In this document: piece after piece, positions 35,144-44,126 of the stretch
Position numbering within the stretch: the first letter of the stretch is position 1
Layout: each line of letters begins with the position of its first letter
From: Rhodospirillaceae bacterium
GTDB lineage: Bacteria; Pseudomonadota; Alphaproteobacteria; UBA8366; Aestuariispiraceae
Direction: 5' to 3'
NCBI GenBank assembly: GCA_002709955.1
Contig: PAQY01000022.1
Coordinates: 124,001 to 188,000, forward strand
DNA: 64,000 nucleotides
The notes under the pieces: model-generated
Databases searched by the model: none
Seen by the model: the letters and a program-made list of their open reading frames with translations, nothing else
What the model was told of the DNA's origin: nothing
Position numbers and translations under genes: made by a program

Positions 35144-36132
35144 GTAAATTACAGCTGTCCATCGCGATGGGCGATTATGACCGAACCCGTGCCATTTATG
35201 ACGGGCGCGTGCAGATCGATGGCGTTGATCCTGTCTGCATGTTGCAAGTTCCAGAAGAGATGTTCTTCCGTGCCTTCCGCCATCAGGCCTATGACGCGTC
35301 GGAAATCTCCTTTTCCTCCTATGTCGTCAGCCTGACGCGGCCCGACCCCCACTACATTGCCATTCCGGTATTCTTGTCGCGGGCCTTCCGTCATACATCG
35401 ATTTACATCAACACGACCAAGGGCATTAAAACGCCGAAGGATTTGATTGGTAAGCGCATCGGTATCGCGGAATATCAATTGACCGCCAATGTCTGGGTGC
35501 GCGCGATCCTTGAGGATGAATACGGTGTGAAGCCGTCGGATGTCCAATGGGTGCGGGGCGGCATGGATACGGCTGGTCGCCCGGAGAAGCTGAAAATTGA
35601 TCTGCCCGCAGAGGTAAAGCTGGAACAGGCCCCGGAGGGCGCGACCCTGAACCAGATGCTGGCAGAAGGGGAGATCGATGCCTTTGTCGGTCCCCGCTGG
35701 CCGCGCAGCTTTAACGAAGGCGATCCCCGCGTCGGGCGCTTGTTCGAAGATACTGTTGGGGTCGCGGAAGAATACTATAAACGAACACAGCTATTCCCGA
35801 TCATGCATTTATTGGGATTGCGCCGGTCCTTGGTTGAAGACCATCCCTGGCTGCCTGGCGCATTCCAGAAGGCCTTTACCCAGGCAAAAGCGCTGTCGCA
35901 ATCAGCCTTGGACGACACATCCGCGACAAAGGTTACGATGCCGTTTGTCGAAGATACGCTGCAACGGGCCAGGGCGCTGATAGGTCCGGATTTCTGGTCC
36001 TATGGTGCGGCACCCAATTACAAGGTTCTGGATTATTTTCTGGAACAGCATCACCGCCAGGGCCTGTCGCCACGGCGTGTAACGGTCGAAGAATTGTTTC
36101 ATCCCTCCACTTACGAGGCCTACAGTTTATAG
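35140..36132 (+). CDS. pht5: 4,5-dihydroxyphthalate decarboxylase-like protein (Pht5)
   Basis: A 330-aa protein of the NMT1/SBP-like fold but without a signal peptide: MSKLQLSIAMGDYDRTRAIYDGRVQIDGVD. Length, the lack of export signal and the blocks EEMFFRAFRHQAYDASEISFSSY and LIGKRIGIAEYQLTANVWVRAILEDEYGV match 4,5-dihydroxyphthalate decarboxylases, which release CO2 to give protocatechuate. It overlaps the dehydrogenase stop by four bases. With pht3, pht2 and pht4 it completes an upper phthalate pathway. No protocatechuate ring-cleavage genes are in the window. Confidence 0.8.
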   Translation: MSKLQLSIAMGDYDRTRAIYDGRVQIDGVDPVCMLQVPEEMFFRAFRHQAYDASEISFSSYVVSLTRPDPHYIAIPVFLSRAFRHTSIYINTTKGIKTPKDLIGKRIGIAEYQLTANVWVRAILEDEYGVKPSDVQWVRGGMDTAGRPEKLKIDLPAEVKLEQAPEGATLNQMLAEGEIDAFVGPRWPRSFNEGDPRVGRLFEDTVGVAEEYYKRTQLFPIMHLLGLRRSLVEDHPWLPGAFQKAFTQAKALSQSALDDTSATKVTMPFVEDTLQRARALIGPDFWSYGAAPNYKVLDYFLEQHHRQGLSPRRVTVEELFHPSTYEAYSL

Positions 36133-36184
36133 AGGGATGCGTTTGGTAAATTGACAGGCTTAAAAAAGCCGGTCTAAGGTAATG

Positions 36185-36198
36185 ATTAGACATCTAAG
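36185..36198. promoter_or_regulatory. ATTAGACATCTAAG palindromic site, copy B
   Basis: Differs by one base from the site at 32882-32895. It lies about 97 bp upstream of the TAXI-TRAP binding-protein start, in the gap after pht5, so the transporter may be controlled by the same regulator as the catabolic genes. Confidence 0.6.
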
Positions 36199-36294
36199 AA
36201 TATGTCCGTCGGGACAACCGATGGCGCTAGAGCCGGCCGGATATTCCGGCGGTAAACAAATGGCCCGGATTAAGGGCTCAATTGGGAGGATAGA

Positions 36295-37290
36295 ATGAGA
36301 AAAACCATCAAAACGAGTCTGCTTGCATTGTCGGTCGTTGCTGGGGCGGCACTGACATCTGCACCGGCCAGCGCGGCTTATAACTTAACCTTATGTGGTG
36401 CCAGCCCGGGGGGCCTTTGGTCTCTGCTGGGTGCGGGTGTCGATAATGCGGTCAAGGCTGCATTCCCTGGCTCGACGGTTACCTATCAGACCTCTGGTGG
36501 CGGTTTTGCCAATGTCGTGCAGTTGGACCAAAAGAAATGCGACATCGCCATTATTCATGATGCTGAAGTGAAATCAGCGCTGGCAGGGGCAGAGCCATTC
36601 AAGGGTCCGGTCAATTCCATGCAGACCCTGGCGGTTATGTATACCTGGGCACCGATGCAATTGTTGGTGAACAAGGATTATGCGGCCGAGCATAACATCA
36701 ACACGATGGAAGACATCGCGACCCAGAAACTGCCGATCCAGATCCTGTTGAATCGGAAAGGCAATGTGGTCAGTGATATTGGGGCGACGATGCTGACAAC
36801 GGTTGGCGCGTCTCCTGAAAACATTGAATCCTGGGGCGGTGGCGTGACCTATGCCGCGTCCAAGGAACAGGGCGAATTGATGCGTGATCGTCGCGCGGAT
36901 GCGATCCTGAACTCTTTGTTCGTGGGCCATGGGTCGATCCGGGAGCTGGCTTCCGCAATTGATCTGAAACTGGTGCCGGTCCAACAAGAAACGGCCAATG
37001 CCGTTGCCAAGGAATGGAATATCAGTGAATTCGTGATCAAGGGCGGGTCTTATGACTGGGCACCGGACGATACGCTGACGGTGACGGTTTCCGCGCAGCT
37101 TTTCGTGCGGGAAGATGCTGATCCGAAAATGGTAGAGGATCTGGCGACAGCATTGGCCGATCATGCCGATCAGGTCAGCAGCGTCCATAAGGCCATGGGA
37201 TCTTTGGATGCCAAGCTGATGGCGTCGGGAACGGCTGCGCCGTATCACCCGGCGGCGGCTGCGGTCTATAAGGCCAAGGGTCTGCAATAA
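36295..37290 (+). CDS. TAXI family TRAP transporter substrate-binding protein
   Basis: A 331-aa periplasmic binding protein with a clear signal peptide ending TSAPASAA. The mature N-terminus YNLTLCGASPGGLWSLLGAGVDNAVKAAFPG carries the TAXI G-x-x-G-G-xx-Y/W region. GGAGG six bases before the ATG is strong. It delivers the substrate to the fused permease encoded next. Its place after pht5 and its operator shared with the oxygenase region make an aromatic dicarboxylate such as phthalate a reasonable substrate; this is inference. Confidence 0.88.
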   Translation: MRKTIKTSLLALSVVAGAALTSAPASAAYNLTLCGASPGGLWSLLGAGVDNAVKAAFPGSTVTYQTSGGGFANVVQLDQKKCDIAIIHDAEVKSALAGAEPFKGPVNSMQTLAVMYTWAPMQLLVNKDYAAEHNINTMEDIATQKLPIQILLNRKGNVVSDIGATMLTTVGASPENIESWGGGVTYAASKEQGELMRDRRADAILNSLFVGHGSIRELASAIDLKLVPVQQETANAVAKEWNISEFVIKGGSYDWAPDDTLTVTVSAQLFVREDADPKMVEDLATALADHADQVSSVHKAMGSLDAKLMASGTAAPYHPAAAAVYKAKGLQ

Positions 37291-37307
37291 TCTGAATTGG
37301 GACTTCT

Positions 37308-37340
37308 GCCCCCGCTGAACCAATTTGGGTCGGCGGGGGC
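37308..37340 (+). terminator. Intercistronic hairpin between TAXI binding protein and permease
   Basis: GCCCCCGC and GCGGGGGC form a perfect 8-bp stem with some further pairing inside, 18 bp after the binding-protein stop. There is no T tract, so it more likely stabilises the upstream message or attenuates transcription than stops it outright. Confidence 0.55.
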
Positions 37341-37392
37341 GTGGTTTCCGAAATAGAACCTCACATCCGCATCTCAGGTTTGGAAAACAGCT

Positions 37393-39237
37393 GTGTCTTT
37401 TCTCTCTATTGCTTTTGATACCGGTTTGCGCAGACGCCCTGTTGGGACGCTGGCGTTGGTTACCAAGTTATATGCGGCCATTGTGGCCGGTTGGACAATT
37501 TATGCGGCGGGGTTTTCCCGAACCGATATTTTACCCCTGACCATTACATTTTTATCTTTGATGCTGGTTTTAACCTTCATCCTGATCACGCCGACAACTA
37601 AGTCCAATCCGGATAAGTTTCCCTTTTACGAATGGATTCTGGCGGCGGCCGCTTTTGCCTGTGGGGCCTATTTCGTAACGGAAAGTGATACCATTTCACA
37701 GCGGATCACATTGCTGGATCCGTTGTCTGACCTGGATATTCTGGCATCCCTGACATTGATCATTTTGTCGATTGAGGCGATGCGGCGCACGGTTGGCCTG
37801 GGACTGACATTCATTGTTCTTGCCTTCATTGCCTATAACCTGTTCGGCGATAAAATTTCCGGTCCTTTGGGGCATGGCGAGATCAGCCTGGAGCATTTCC
37901 TGGATATTATGGTGTTTACCACCGATGGACTGTTTGGTGTGCCAATCCGGGTGGCGGCGACCTATGCCTTCTTGTTTGTTTTGTTTGGAACAACCCTGTC
38001 CAAGACCGGCGGGGCGGATTTCTTCTTCAACTTCGCTGCCTCACTGACGGGTGGGTCAAAGGGTGGCCCAGCAAAAATTGCCGTTATCTCCTCTGGTCTG
38101 TATGGGACGATATCCGGCAGTCCAACATCTGATGTTGTGACCACGGGGTCGGTCACCATCCCGATGATGAAACGGTTGGGCTATAATTCTGCCTTTGCCG
38201 GGGGTGTTGAAGTCGCGGCCTCAACCGGGGGCAGCCTGGTGCCGCCTGTCATGGGCGCTGCTGCGTTTATCATGTCTGAACAGATTGGGATTCCCTATAT
38301 CGATATCGCCATCGCGGCCCTGATACCGGCCATTCTGTACTATCTGCCAATCTATATGCAGGTTCATCTGCGGGCCAGTAAGGAAAACCTGCAGGGGATG
38401 GATATGTCAAAAATCCCAGCCCTGATGCAAACCATGAAGGAAGGGGGATTGTTCCTGGTGCCCCTGGTTGTCATCACCTGGGCCCTGGTGAATGGCTATA
38501 CGCCCACCTATGCCGCAATTTATGGGACATTGACTGTTCTTGCGGTGTCCATGGTCCGGCGCAGCACCCGTTTAACCCCGGCCAAGGTGTTCGATATCCT
38601 GTCTGATACCTGCATTAAGATGGTCGCGGTCACAGGGGCCTGTGCGGCGGCGGGACTGGTCATTGGTGGCATTACCATGACCGGGCTGGCCTCTAAATTC
38701 GGGACATTGGTTTTCCTGATTTCCAATCAGGATGTCCTGATCTCTTTGATTGTCGCAGCAGGGCTGACCATCCTGCTTGGCTTGGGCATGCCAACGCCCA
38801 GCGCCTATATTCTGGCGGCGGTTCTGATTTCGCCGGTCATGCAGGATCTGGGAATTGATCTGATGGCCGGGCATTTATTCCTGTTGTATTTTGCGGTGAT
38901 GTCCGCCCTGACCCCGCCTGTTGCGGTGGCGGCCTATGCCGCCAGTGCGATCGCGGATGAAGCCCCAATGAAAATTGCAGGGGCGGCTGTGCGTATCGCC
39001 ATCGGTGCCTTCCTGATCCCCTTTGCCTTCGTCTTTGATCAGGCATTGCTTTTACAGGGCAGTGTGATCGGGATCATCACGGCCACAGTATGCACCGCGA
39101 TAGGCCTGATCCTGTTTGTCGTCGCGCAGGAAGGCTATTGGAAGCAGCGCCTAAACGCCCCTGTTCGGGTACTTCTGGGGGCTGCGGGTTTGCTGATAAT
39201 CTTCATTCGTCCCCTGTCGGATTATGCTTTGTCCTGA
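37393..39237 (+). CDS. TRAP transporter fused permease, TAXI type
   Basis: A 614-aa polytopic protein in which the small (DctQ-like) and large (DctM-like) membrane subunits are fused, as usual for TAXI systems. GTG start at 37393. Large-subunit signatures include FGTTLSKTGGADFFFN, KIAVISSGLYGTISGSPTSDVVTTG, VEVAASTGGSLVPPVMGAAAF and LGMPTPSAYILAAVLI. It uses a sodium gradient to import the substrate captured by the preceding binding protein. Confidence 0.92.
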   Translation: MSFLSIAFDTGLRRRPVGTLALVTKLYAAIVAGWTIYAAGFSRTDILPLTITFLSLMLVLTFILITPTTKSNPDKFPFYEWILAAAAFACGAYFVTESDTISQRITLLDPLSDLDILASLTLIILSIEAMRRTVGLGLTFIVLAFIAYNLFGDKISGPLGHGEISLEHFLDIMVFTTDGLFGVPIRVAATYAFLFVLFGTTLSKTGGADFFFNFAASLTGGSKGGPAKIAVISSGLYGTISGSPTSDVVTTGSVTIPMMKRLGYNSAFAGGVEVAASTGGSLVPPVMGAAAFIMSEQIGIPYIDIAIAALIPAILYYLPIYMQVHLRASKENLQGMDMSKIPALMQTMKEGGLFLVPLVVITWALVNGYTPTYAAIYGTLTVLAVSMVRRSTRLTPAKVFDILSDTCIKMVAVTGACAAAGLVIGGITMTGLASKFGTLVFLISNQDVLISLIVAAGLTILLGLGMPTPSAYILAAVLISPVMQDLGIDLMAGHLFLLYFAVMSALTPPVAVAAYAASAIADEAPMKIAGAAVRIAIGAFLIPFAFVFDQALLLQGSVIGIITATVCTAIGLILFVVAQEGYWKQRLNAPVRVLLGAAGLLIIFIRPLSDYALS

Positions 39238-39284
39238 ATGCAGGTTAAAGAAACGGTGGCAATTATCGGATAGATAGATCAAAA

Positions 39285-39302
39285 TGGTCCAGTAATGGTT
39301 CA
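39285..39302. promoter_or_regulatory. TGGTCCA-N4-TGGTTCA direct repeat
   Basis: Two TGGNNCA units with an 11-bp period, upstream of the second GntR gene and immediately left of MITE copy 2. The same arrangement occurs at 40325-40342 downstream of that gene. Confidence 0.4.
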
Positions 39303-39303
39303 T

Positions 39304-39567
39304 TAGTGTGGTGCGTGGTTATTTGGGATCGACCAGGACGCTGTTTGCGGTGTTCCGGTTAGGAGCTTTTCGCGAAGCGATGCGGGGCATCGCGAGCGGA
39401 AGGCGACGCGGCCCGGAGCGCCACAAACAGCGCCTTTGGTCCCTTTATCGGCCCGTCGGACGGCGTCGAGAGCACTTGACGATGAACCACATCGCCTGCA
39501 CGCTCTCTCCTAGCCGACAGGCCGATAAAGGGATCCTGGTGATTCCAAATAACCGCACACCACACAA
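39304..39567. mobile_element. MITE-like 264-bp element, copy 2, with inverted centre
   Basis: The outer ~135 bp on the left and ~35 bp on the right align collinearly with copy 1, and total length is identical. The central block 39441-39533 matches the reverse complement of copy 1's centre. The terminal repeats have a few more changes than in copy 1 (GCGTGG at left, CGCACACC at right). It ends 10 bp before the GntR start and forms that gene's 5' leader. Confidence 0.85.
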
Positions 39568-39577
39568 GGGTGATCCG

Positions 39578-40264
39578 ATGTCCGATATGCGGGGGCATGC
39601 CCGTAAGGCCCTGGCGGCATTGCGTCAATTTGTGGAAACGCAGGTTCTGGAGGGGCATTGGCCCCCCGGAACGCAATTGCCGACAGAGCGTGAACTGGCG
39701 GATCAATTCGCGATCAGCCGCAACACAGTGCGCCGTCAAATGCTGCAACTGGTCAAGGATGGCTGGATCGACCGCCATGTTGGGCGGGGCACCTTTGCCT
39801 GCGCGCCGCCTGGCGCATCGGGCGCTTCTGATCCTGACGCCAGTACGGTGAACCCCGAAGAGGTTATGGAAGCCCGCCTGCTGATTGAGCCCTTGCTGGC
39901 GAAGTTGGTGGTGATCCGTGCCAGCAATGCAGAACTGGCCTCTATGGAAGACATACTCGCCGCCGGTGCGAAATCGGAAACCATGGCGGAATTTGAATAT
40001 TGGGACAATAAACTGCACCGCGCCATCGCTGAGGCGTCAAAAAACCAATATCTGATCACGATTGTTGAAGGGATCCATAAGGCGCGCCAATCCCCCGCCT
40101 GGTTTGGCTTGAGGCGCCGCGGGTTGACGGACGAGCGTCGACAGATTTACCAACAGGACCATACGGCGATTGTTCAGGCTCTGGTACGGCGCGATGGGGA
40201 ACAGGCCAGAGAGGCGATTTTAAGCCATCTGAGCCGGGTTCGGACGAATTTAATGATTACATGA
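39578..40264 (+). CDS. GntR family regulator, FCD subfamily
   Basis: A 228-aa repressor or activator. The winged helix reads LPTERELADQFAISRNTVRRQMLQLVKDGWI, ending VGRGTFAC. The FCD domain follows with EARLLIEPLLAKLVV and YWDNKLHRAIAEASKN, then a late histidine region QDHTAIVQALV. The true start is ATG at 39578 with AAGGG upstream; the longer 318-aa track ORF reads through MITE copy 2 and is not real. TGGNNCA repeats flank the gene on both sides. It precedes the gamma-glutamyltransferase-family/TRAP operon on the same strand and is the likely regulator of it. Confidence 0.87.
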   Translation: MSDMRGHARKALAALRQFVETQVLEGHWPPGTQLPTERELADQFAISRNTVRRQMLQLVKDGWIDRHVGRGTFACAPPGASGASDPDASTVNPEEVMEARLLIEPLLAKLVVIRASNAELASMEDILAAGAKSETMAEFEYWDNKLHRAIAEASKNQYLITIVEGIHKARQSPAWFGLRRRGLTDERRQIYQQDHTAIVQALVRRDGEQAREAILSHLSRVRTNLMIT

Positions 40265-40303
40265 CAGATTCCTGTTGGAATTATTTTAGGATTGCGTCAC
40301 TAT

Positions 40304-40342
40304 TGGTTCACTAATTTGTCACATTGGTTCAAAATTGGATCA
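40304..40342. promoter_or_regulatory. TGGNNCA repeats before the amidohydrolase/TRAP operon
   Basis: TGGTTCA at 40304, TGGTTCA at 40325 and TGGATCA at 40336 lie in the 99-bp gap before the GGT-family gene. The last two have the same 11-bp period as the site at 39285-39302, which suggests a common operator for the FCD GntR protein. Confidence 0.45.
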
Positions 40343-40363
40343 AATATAGGCTGAGGGGTGAGC

Positions 40364-42178
40364 ATGCAGGTGTCACGGCCAGAGGTACAGGGATGGTTCG
40401 GCGTTGCGACGTCGACCTATGCCGCTGCCAGCCAAGCTGCGATGCGCATGTTGGAACTGGGCGGAAACGCCTTTGATGGGGCGGTGGCAGGCGGCTTTGT
40501 CCTGCAGGCAGTGGCCCCCCATTTGAATGGTCCCGCCGGGGATGTCGCCATGCTGGTCTATGACGCAGCCGACGGACAGGCGCAGGCCGTGTGCGGTCAA
40601 GGCCCCACGCCCAAAACCGCGACGATAGAGGCGATACGCGCCCTGGGTCTGGACCGTATTCCCGGAACAGGCCTGTTATCAGCAGTGGTGCCAGGCGCAT
40701 TTGACGCCTGGATGCTGCTTTTGGCGGAAAAGGGGACCTTGCCGCTGCGCACGGTGATTGAACCCTCTTTGACCTATCTGGATCGGGGCGTCCCGGTGGA
40801 TGGTCGCCTGCACGCCACGCTGGCTGCGGCGCAGTCTGTCTTTCAACGCTATTGGCCCAGCTCGGTGCAGGTGTTTCTTCCCGATGGCAAAGTTCCGGCG
40901 GTTGGGGAGTTGCTGCGCAATCCAACACTGCATTCCGTTTTTCGCCGTCTTTTGGATGAAGCAGAAGCGGTTGGATCGGACCGGCTGGCACAGATCGAAG
41001 CCGCCCGTGCGATATGGTCCGATGGTTTTATCGCCCAGGAAATCGATGCTTTTTGCCGTCAGACCGAAGTGATGGATGTGTCTGGTCAGGTGAATGGTGC
41101 CCTGTTGCGGGGATCAGATCTGGCGGGATGGCGGGCCTGGTTCGAACCGGCCCTGTCGCTGGAATATGCAGGCTATCAGGTGCTGAAATGCGATAGCTGG
41201 ACGCAGGGGCCTGTTCTGCTGCAAGCGCTGGCCTTGTTGCCTGCCCAAGAGATGGCGGGGCTGGACCCCAATGGGGCGGAATTTGTGCATCGGGTGACCG
41301 AAGCCTTGAAGCTGGCCTTTGCGGATCGGGAAGTATTCTATGGCGATCCGAACACAGCCCGCGTCCCGATGAGCCGATTGTTATCGCAAGACTATGCGGC
41401 CTTGCGCCGTGACGAGATATCCGCGCGGGCCTGCAATGATTGGCGACCAGGCAATATTGCAGGATGTGGCGCACCGATCGATTACGCCGCCGCCTGTGCC
41501 CGCAAACGGGAAACCGGATTGCTGGCCGCCTATGGCGGGGGGGAGCCGACGGTTCAATCGATTGAAGCACTGGGCTATCGCGCCAGTGTCAGCGGCGATA
41601 CCTGTCATATCGATGTGATTGATGCAGCCGGGAACATCGTGTCGGCAACGCCGTCTGGCGGGTGGCTGCAATCGTCGCCCGCTATTCCGTCTCTGGGATT
41701 TCCCCTGGGAACGCGGGCACAGATGATGTGGCTGGACCCTGCTGCTCCATCGGGTTTGGGGCCGGATCGACGCCCGCGCTCCACACTGACGCCAACGCTT
41801 GTCCTGGATAAAGCCGGTCGGGGGTATCTTGCCTGTGGCACACCGGGCGGGGACCAACAGGATCAATGGCAAACGGCCTTTCTGATTCGGCATCTGGTGC
41901 ATAATATCGGCCTTCAAGAAGCGATAGAAGCCCCTTCGTTTCACAGCGAACATTGGCCCAATTCGTTCTATCCCCGTCACGCCTCCCCCGGTCGCCTGGT
42001 AGTGGAGGGCCGGTTTGGGTCCCAGGTTTGCGATGATCTGAAGCATCGGGGACATGATTTAAGCATTGGTGATGATTGGTCAGAAGGTCGCCTGACCGCC
42101 GCTGCGCGAGACCCGGATGGGCGGATGCGGGCGGCAGCCAATCCACGGGGAGGGTTGGGCTATGCCGTTGGTCGATGA
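40364..42178 (+). CDS. Gamma-glutamyltransferase-family amidohydrolase
   Basis: A 604-aa Ntn-hydrolase proenzyme. The likely nucleophile Thr lies in SGDTCHIDVIDAAGNIVSATP, where most glutamyltranspeptidases have DTTH; the second Thr is Cys here. GGWLQSSPAIPSLGFPLGTRAQM follows. No signal peptide is present, so it acts in the cytoplasm, unlike GGT proper. The DTCH form and SGGWLQSS block resemble HpxW-like oxamate amidohydrolases as far as I recall. ATG at 40364 is chosen because GAGGGG lies six bases before it. It overlaps the TRAP permease gene by 17 bp, so the imported compound is probably its substrate or precursor. Confidence 0.82.
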   Translation: MQVSRPEVQGWFGVATSTYAAASQAAMRMLELGGNAFDGAVAGGFVLQAVAPHLNGPAGDVAMLVYDAADGQAQAVCGQGPTPKTATIEAIRALGLDRIPGTGLLSAVVPGAFDAWMLLLAEKGTLPLRTVIEPSLTYLDRGVPVDGRLHATLAAAQSVFQRYWPSSVQVFLPDGKVPAVGELLRNPTLHSVFRRLLDEAEAVGSDRLAQIEAARAIWSDGFIAQEIDAFCRQTEVMDVSGQVNGALLRGSDLAGWRAWFEPALSLEYAGYQVLKCDSWTQGPVLLQALALLPAQEMAGLDPNGAEFVHRVTEALKLAFADREVFYGDPNTARVPMSRLLSQDYAALRRDEISARACNDWRPGNIAGCGAPIDYAAACARKRETGLLAAYGGGEPTVQSIEALGYRASVSGDTCHIDVIDAAGNIVSATPSGGWLQSSPAIPSLGFPLGTRAQMMWLDPAAPSGLGPDRRPRSTLTPTLVLDKAGRGYLACGTPGGDQQDQWQTAFLIRHLVHNIGLQEAIEAPSFHSEHWPNSFYPRHASPGRLVVEGRFGSQVCDDLKHRGHDLSIGDDWSEGRLTAAARDPDGRMRAAANPRGGLGYAVGR

Positions 42179-44078
42179 CGCTTTGTCTGGATATTCAAAG
42201 GATCAGGATGCCGACGGCACACCTCCGGTAACGGGACTGCGACTGGCGGCACAACGGGTCTTGGGTTTTTTCGACAGTGTCATTGGCGGGGCGGCGACGC
42301 TGGCGCTGATCGCGCTGATCCTGATCGTTCTGGCCAATGTTATTGGTCGCTATGGGTTCAACGCCTCCCTGACCTGGGGTGGGGAGGCTGCGCAATGGCT
42401 TTTTATTGGTGTAATCTTTCTGGCGGTTCCCCTGGCCCATAGGGGGCGGGCGCATCTGTCGATCCAGTTCCTGGTCGAACGCCTGCCGACCCCGTTGCAG
42501 ACAGTGGCAGGATTTCTCAGCGATCTGATTATCGCTTATGCGACGGTGATGTTGTTGCTGGGCGGGATGACATTGATTGATGTGGTCGGTGGCGTGAATT
42601 ATGCGCTGAACCTGCCAAGTTGGGTTAAATTTGCCCTGATCCCGGTGACCAGCGCCTTGGGTCTTCTCTATCTGGCGCTGCAAGGTCTGGACGAAGGGAA
42701 ACGCCCCTGGCGCGGGGTGATCAGCATAGCGCTTGCTTTCGGCCTGTATTTCCTGTTGCAGCCCGGCGGATTGGTCAGCCTGAAGGGTCTTGATCCTGGG
42801 GCAACAATGATTGTCAGCTTTCTGGTCGCCATGGCGATTGGAACACCGGTCGCGTTTGCCATGATCTTCGCAGCCTTTGTTGCCAATGCCGCCGGGGCGG
42901 TAATGCCGCCTGCTGCGGTGGTACAGACCATGGTGAATGGATCCAGCAAGTTCCTGTTGCTGGCCATCCCATTCTTTATTGCCGCAGGGGCATTGATGAA
43001 TGTCGGGGGGCTGACATCGCGCCTGATGGATTTCGCCTTTAAGCTGGTGGGGCATTTGCGCGGCGGTTTCGCACAGGTAAACATCGTGTCCAGCGGTTTC
43101 TATGCCGGGATCAGCGGATCCAGCTATTCAGAAGCCGCGCTGGGTACGAAGCTGTTGGTGCCGCAGATGGTCAAGCATGGCTATTCGCCGGGCTTTTCCT
43201 GTGCTGTTACAGCGGCGGCTGCGACATTGCCCAATGTCATTCCACCCTCTATCGCCCTGTTGATCCTGGCATCGGTCGCGAATCTTTCCGTTGGCAGTCT
43301 GTGGCTGGCAGGTGTTCTTCCCGGCCTGCTGATGGGCGGCAGCATGATGCTGTGTATCTATATTATTGCCCGGATGCGTGGGTATGGGACTGCTAACCAG
43401 GCCGCCAGTTGGGCCGACCGTGGGCGCGCCGGGATCAAGGCGCTGCCGGTTCTGGGCCTTGCTGTGGTGATCATTGGTGGGATTCGCGGCGGCATTGTTA
43501 CCCCGACAGAGGCCGGTGTTCTGGCGGTTGCCTATGCCTTTATTCTGGGGATTGCGGTCTATCGCACATTCACCTGGCTGGGACTGTGGCAGACCTTACG
43601 CGGGGCCTCGGTAGAAGCCGCGATGGTGGGGCTTCTGATCGGTGCGGCTGCGCCTTTCACCTTCGTCCTGGTGACGGAACAAATTCCACAATCCCTATCA
43701 TCCCTGATCACGGGCCTGTCGGATAACCCCTATATCGTGCTGCTGCTGGCCAATGTGCTGATGCTGTTTTTTGGCATGTTTCTGGATATCGGCGCGGCGA
43801 TCCTGATCTTAACGCCGCTGTTGATGCCGGTCATGGTCAGCATGGGCGTAGATCCGATCCATTTTGGCCTGATCGTGGTGGTCAATCTGATGCTGGGCGG
43901 TCTGACGCCCCCGGTTGGCATGCTGGTCTTTATCTCGTCGGCGATATCGAAAACGCCAGTGCATGAGGTTTTCCGTGCGATGTATCCCCTGCTGGGTGCG
44001 CTGTTGATTGCCTTGGCGATCATCACCTATGTGCCCGCAGTATCGCTCGGTCTTGGTTGGCTTTTACAAGGACAGTAA
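42162..44078 (+). CDS. TRAP transporter fused DctQM permease
   Basis: A 638-aa membrane protein fusing a small DctQ domain (RVLGFFDSVIGGAATLALIAL, SLTWGGEAAQWLF) with a large DctM domain (VNIVSSGFYAGISGSSYSEAALG, LPNVIPPSIALLILA, GGLTPPVGMLVF). GGGGAGGG precedes ATG at 42162. The track start at 42117 lies inside the amidohydrolase gene. With the DctP protein that follows it makes a second, DctP-type TRAP importer distinct from the TAXI system 5 kb upstream. Confidence 0.92.
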   Translation: MPLVDDALSGYSKDQDADGTPPVTGLRLAAQRVLGFFDSVIGGAATLALIALILIVLANVIGRYGFNASLTWGGEAAQWLFIGVIFLAVPLAHRGRAHLSIQFLVERLPTPLQTVAGFLSDLIIAYATVMLLLGGMTLIDVVGGVNYALNLPSWVKFALIPVTSALGLLYLALQGLDEGKRPWRGVISIALAFGLYFLLQPGGLVSLKGLDPGATMIVSFLVAMAIGTPVAFAMIFAAFVANAAGAVMPPAAVVQTMVNGSSKFLLLAIPFFIAAGALMNVGGLTSRLMDFAFKLVGHLRGGFAQVNIVSSGFYAGISGSSYSEAALGTKLLVPQMVKHGYSPGFSCAVTAAAATLPNVIPPSIALLILASVANLSVGSLWLAGVLPGLLMGGSMMLCIYIIARMRGYGTANQAASWADRGRAGIKALPVLGLAVVIIGGIRGGIVTPTEAGVLAVAYAFILGIAVYRTFTWLGLWQTLRGASVEAAMVGLLIGAAAPFTFVLVTEQIPQSLSSLITGLSDNPYIVLLLANVLMLFFGMFLDIGAAILILTPLLMPVMVSMGVDPIHFGLIVVVNLMLGGLTPPVGMLVFISSAISKTPVHEVFRAMYPLLGALLIALAIITYVPAVSLGLGWLLQGQ

Positions 44079-44126
44079 AGACGGAAAAGCCAGATATTCA
44101 CAGGTACAACACAAGGAGGCAGAGGG

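Noticed and set aside
39308-39577. N-terminal 90-residue extension of the second GntR in the ORF track
   Set aside because: It translates the MITE-like element; an ATG with a ribosome site follows directly after the element.
42195-43055. 286-aa minus-strand ORF
   Set aside because: His/Gln/Arg-rich shadow of the TRAP permease.
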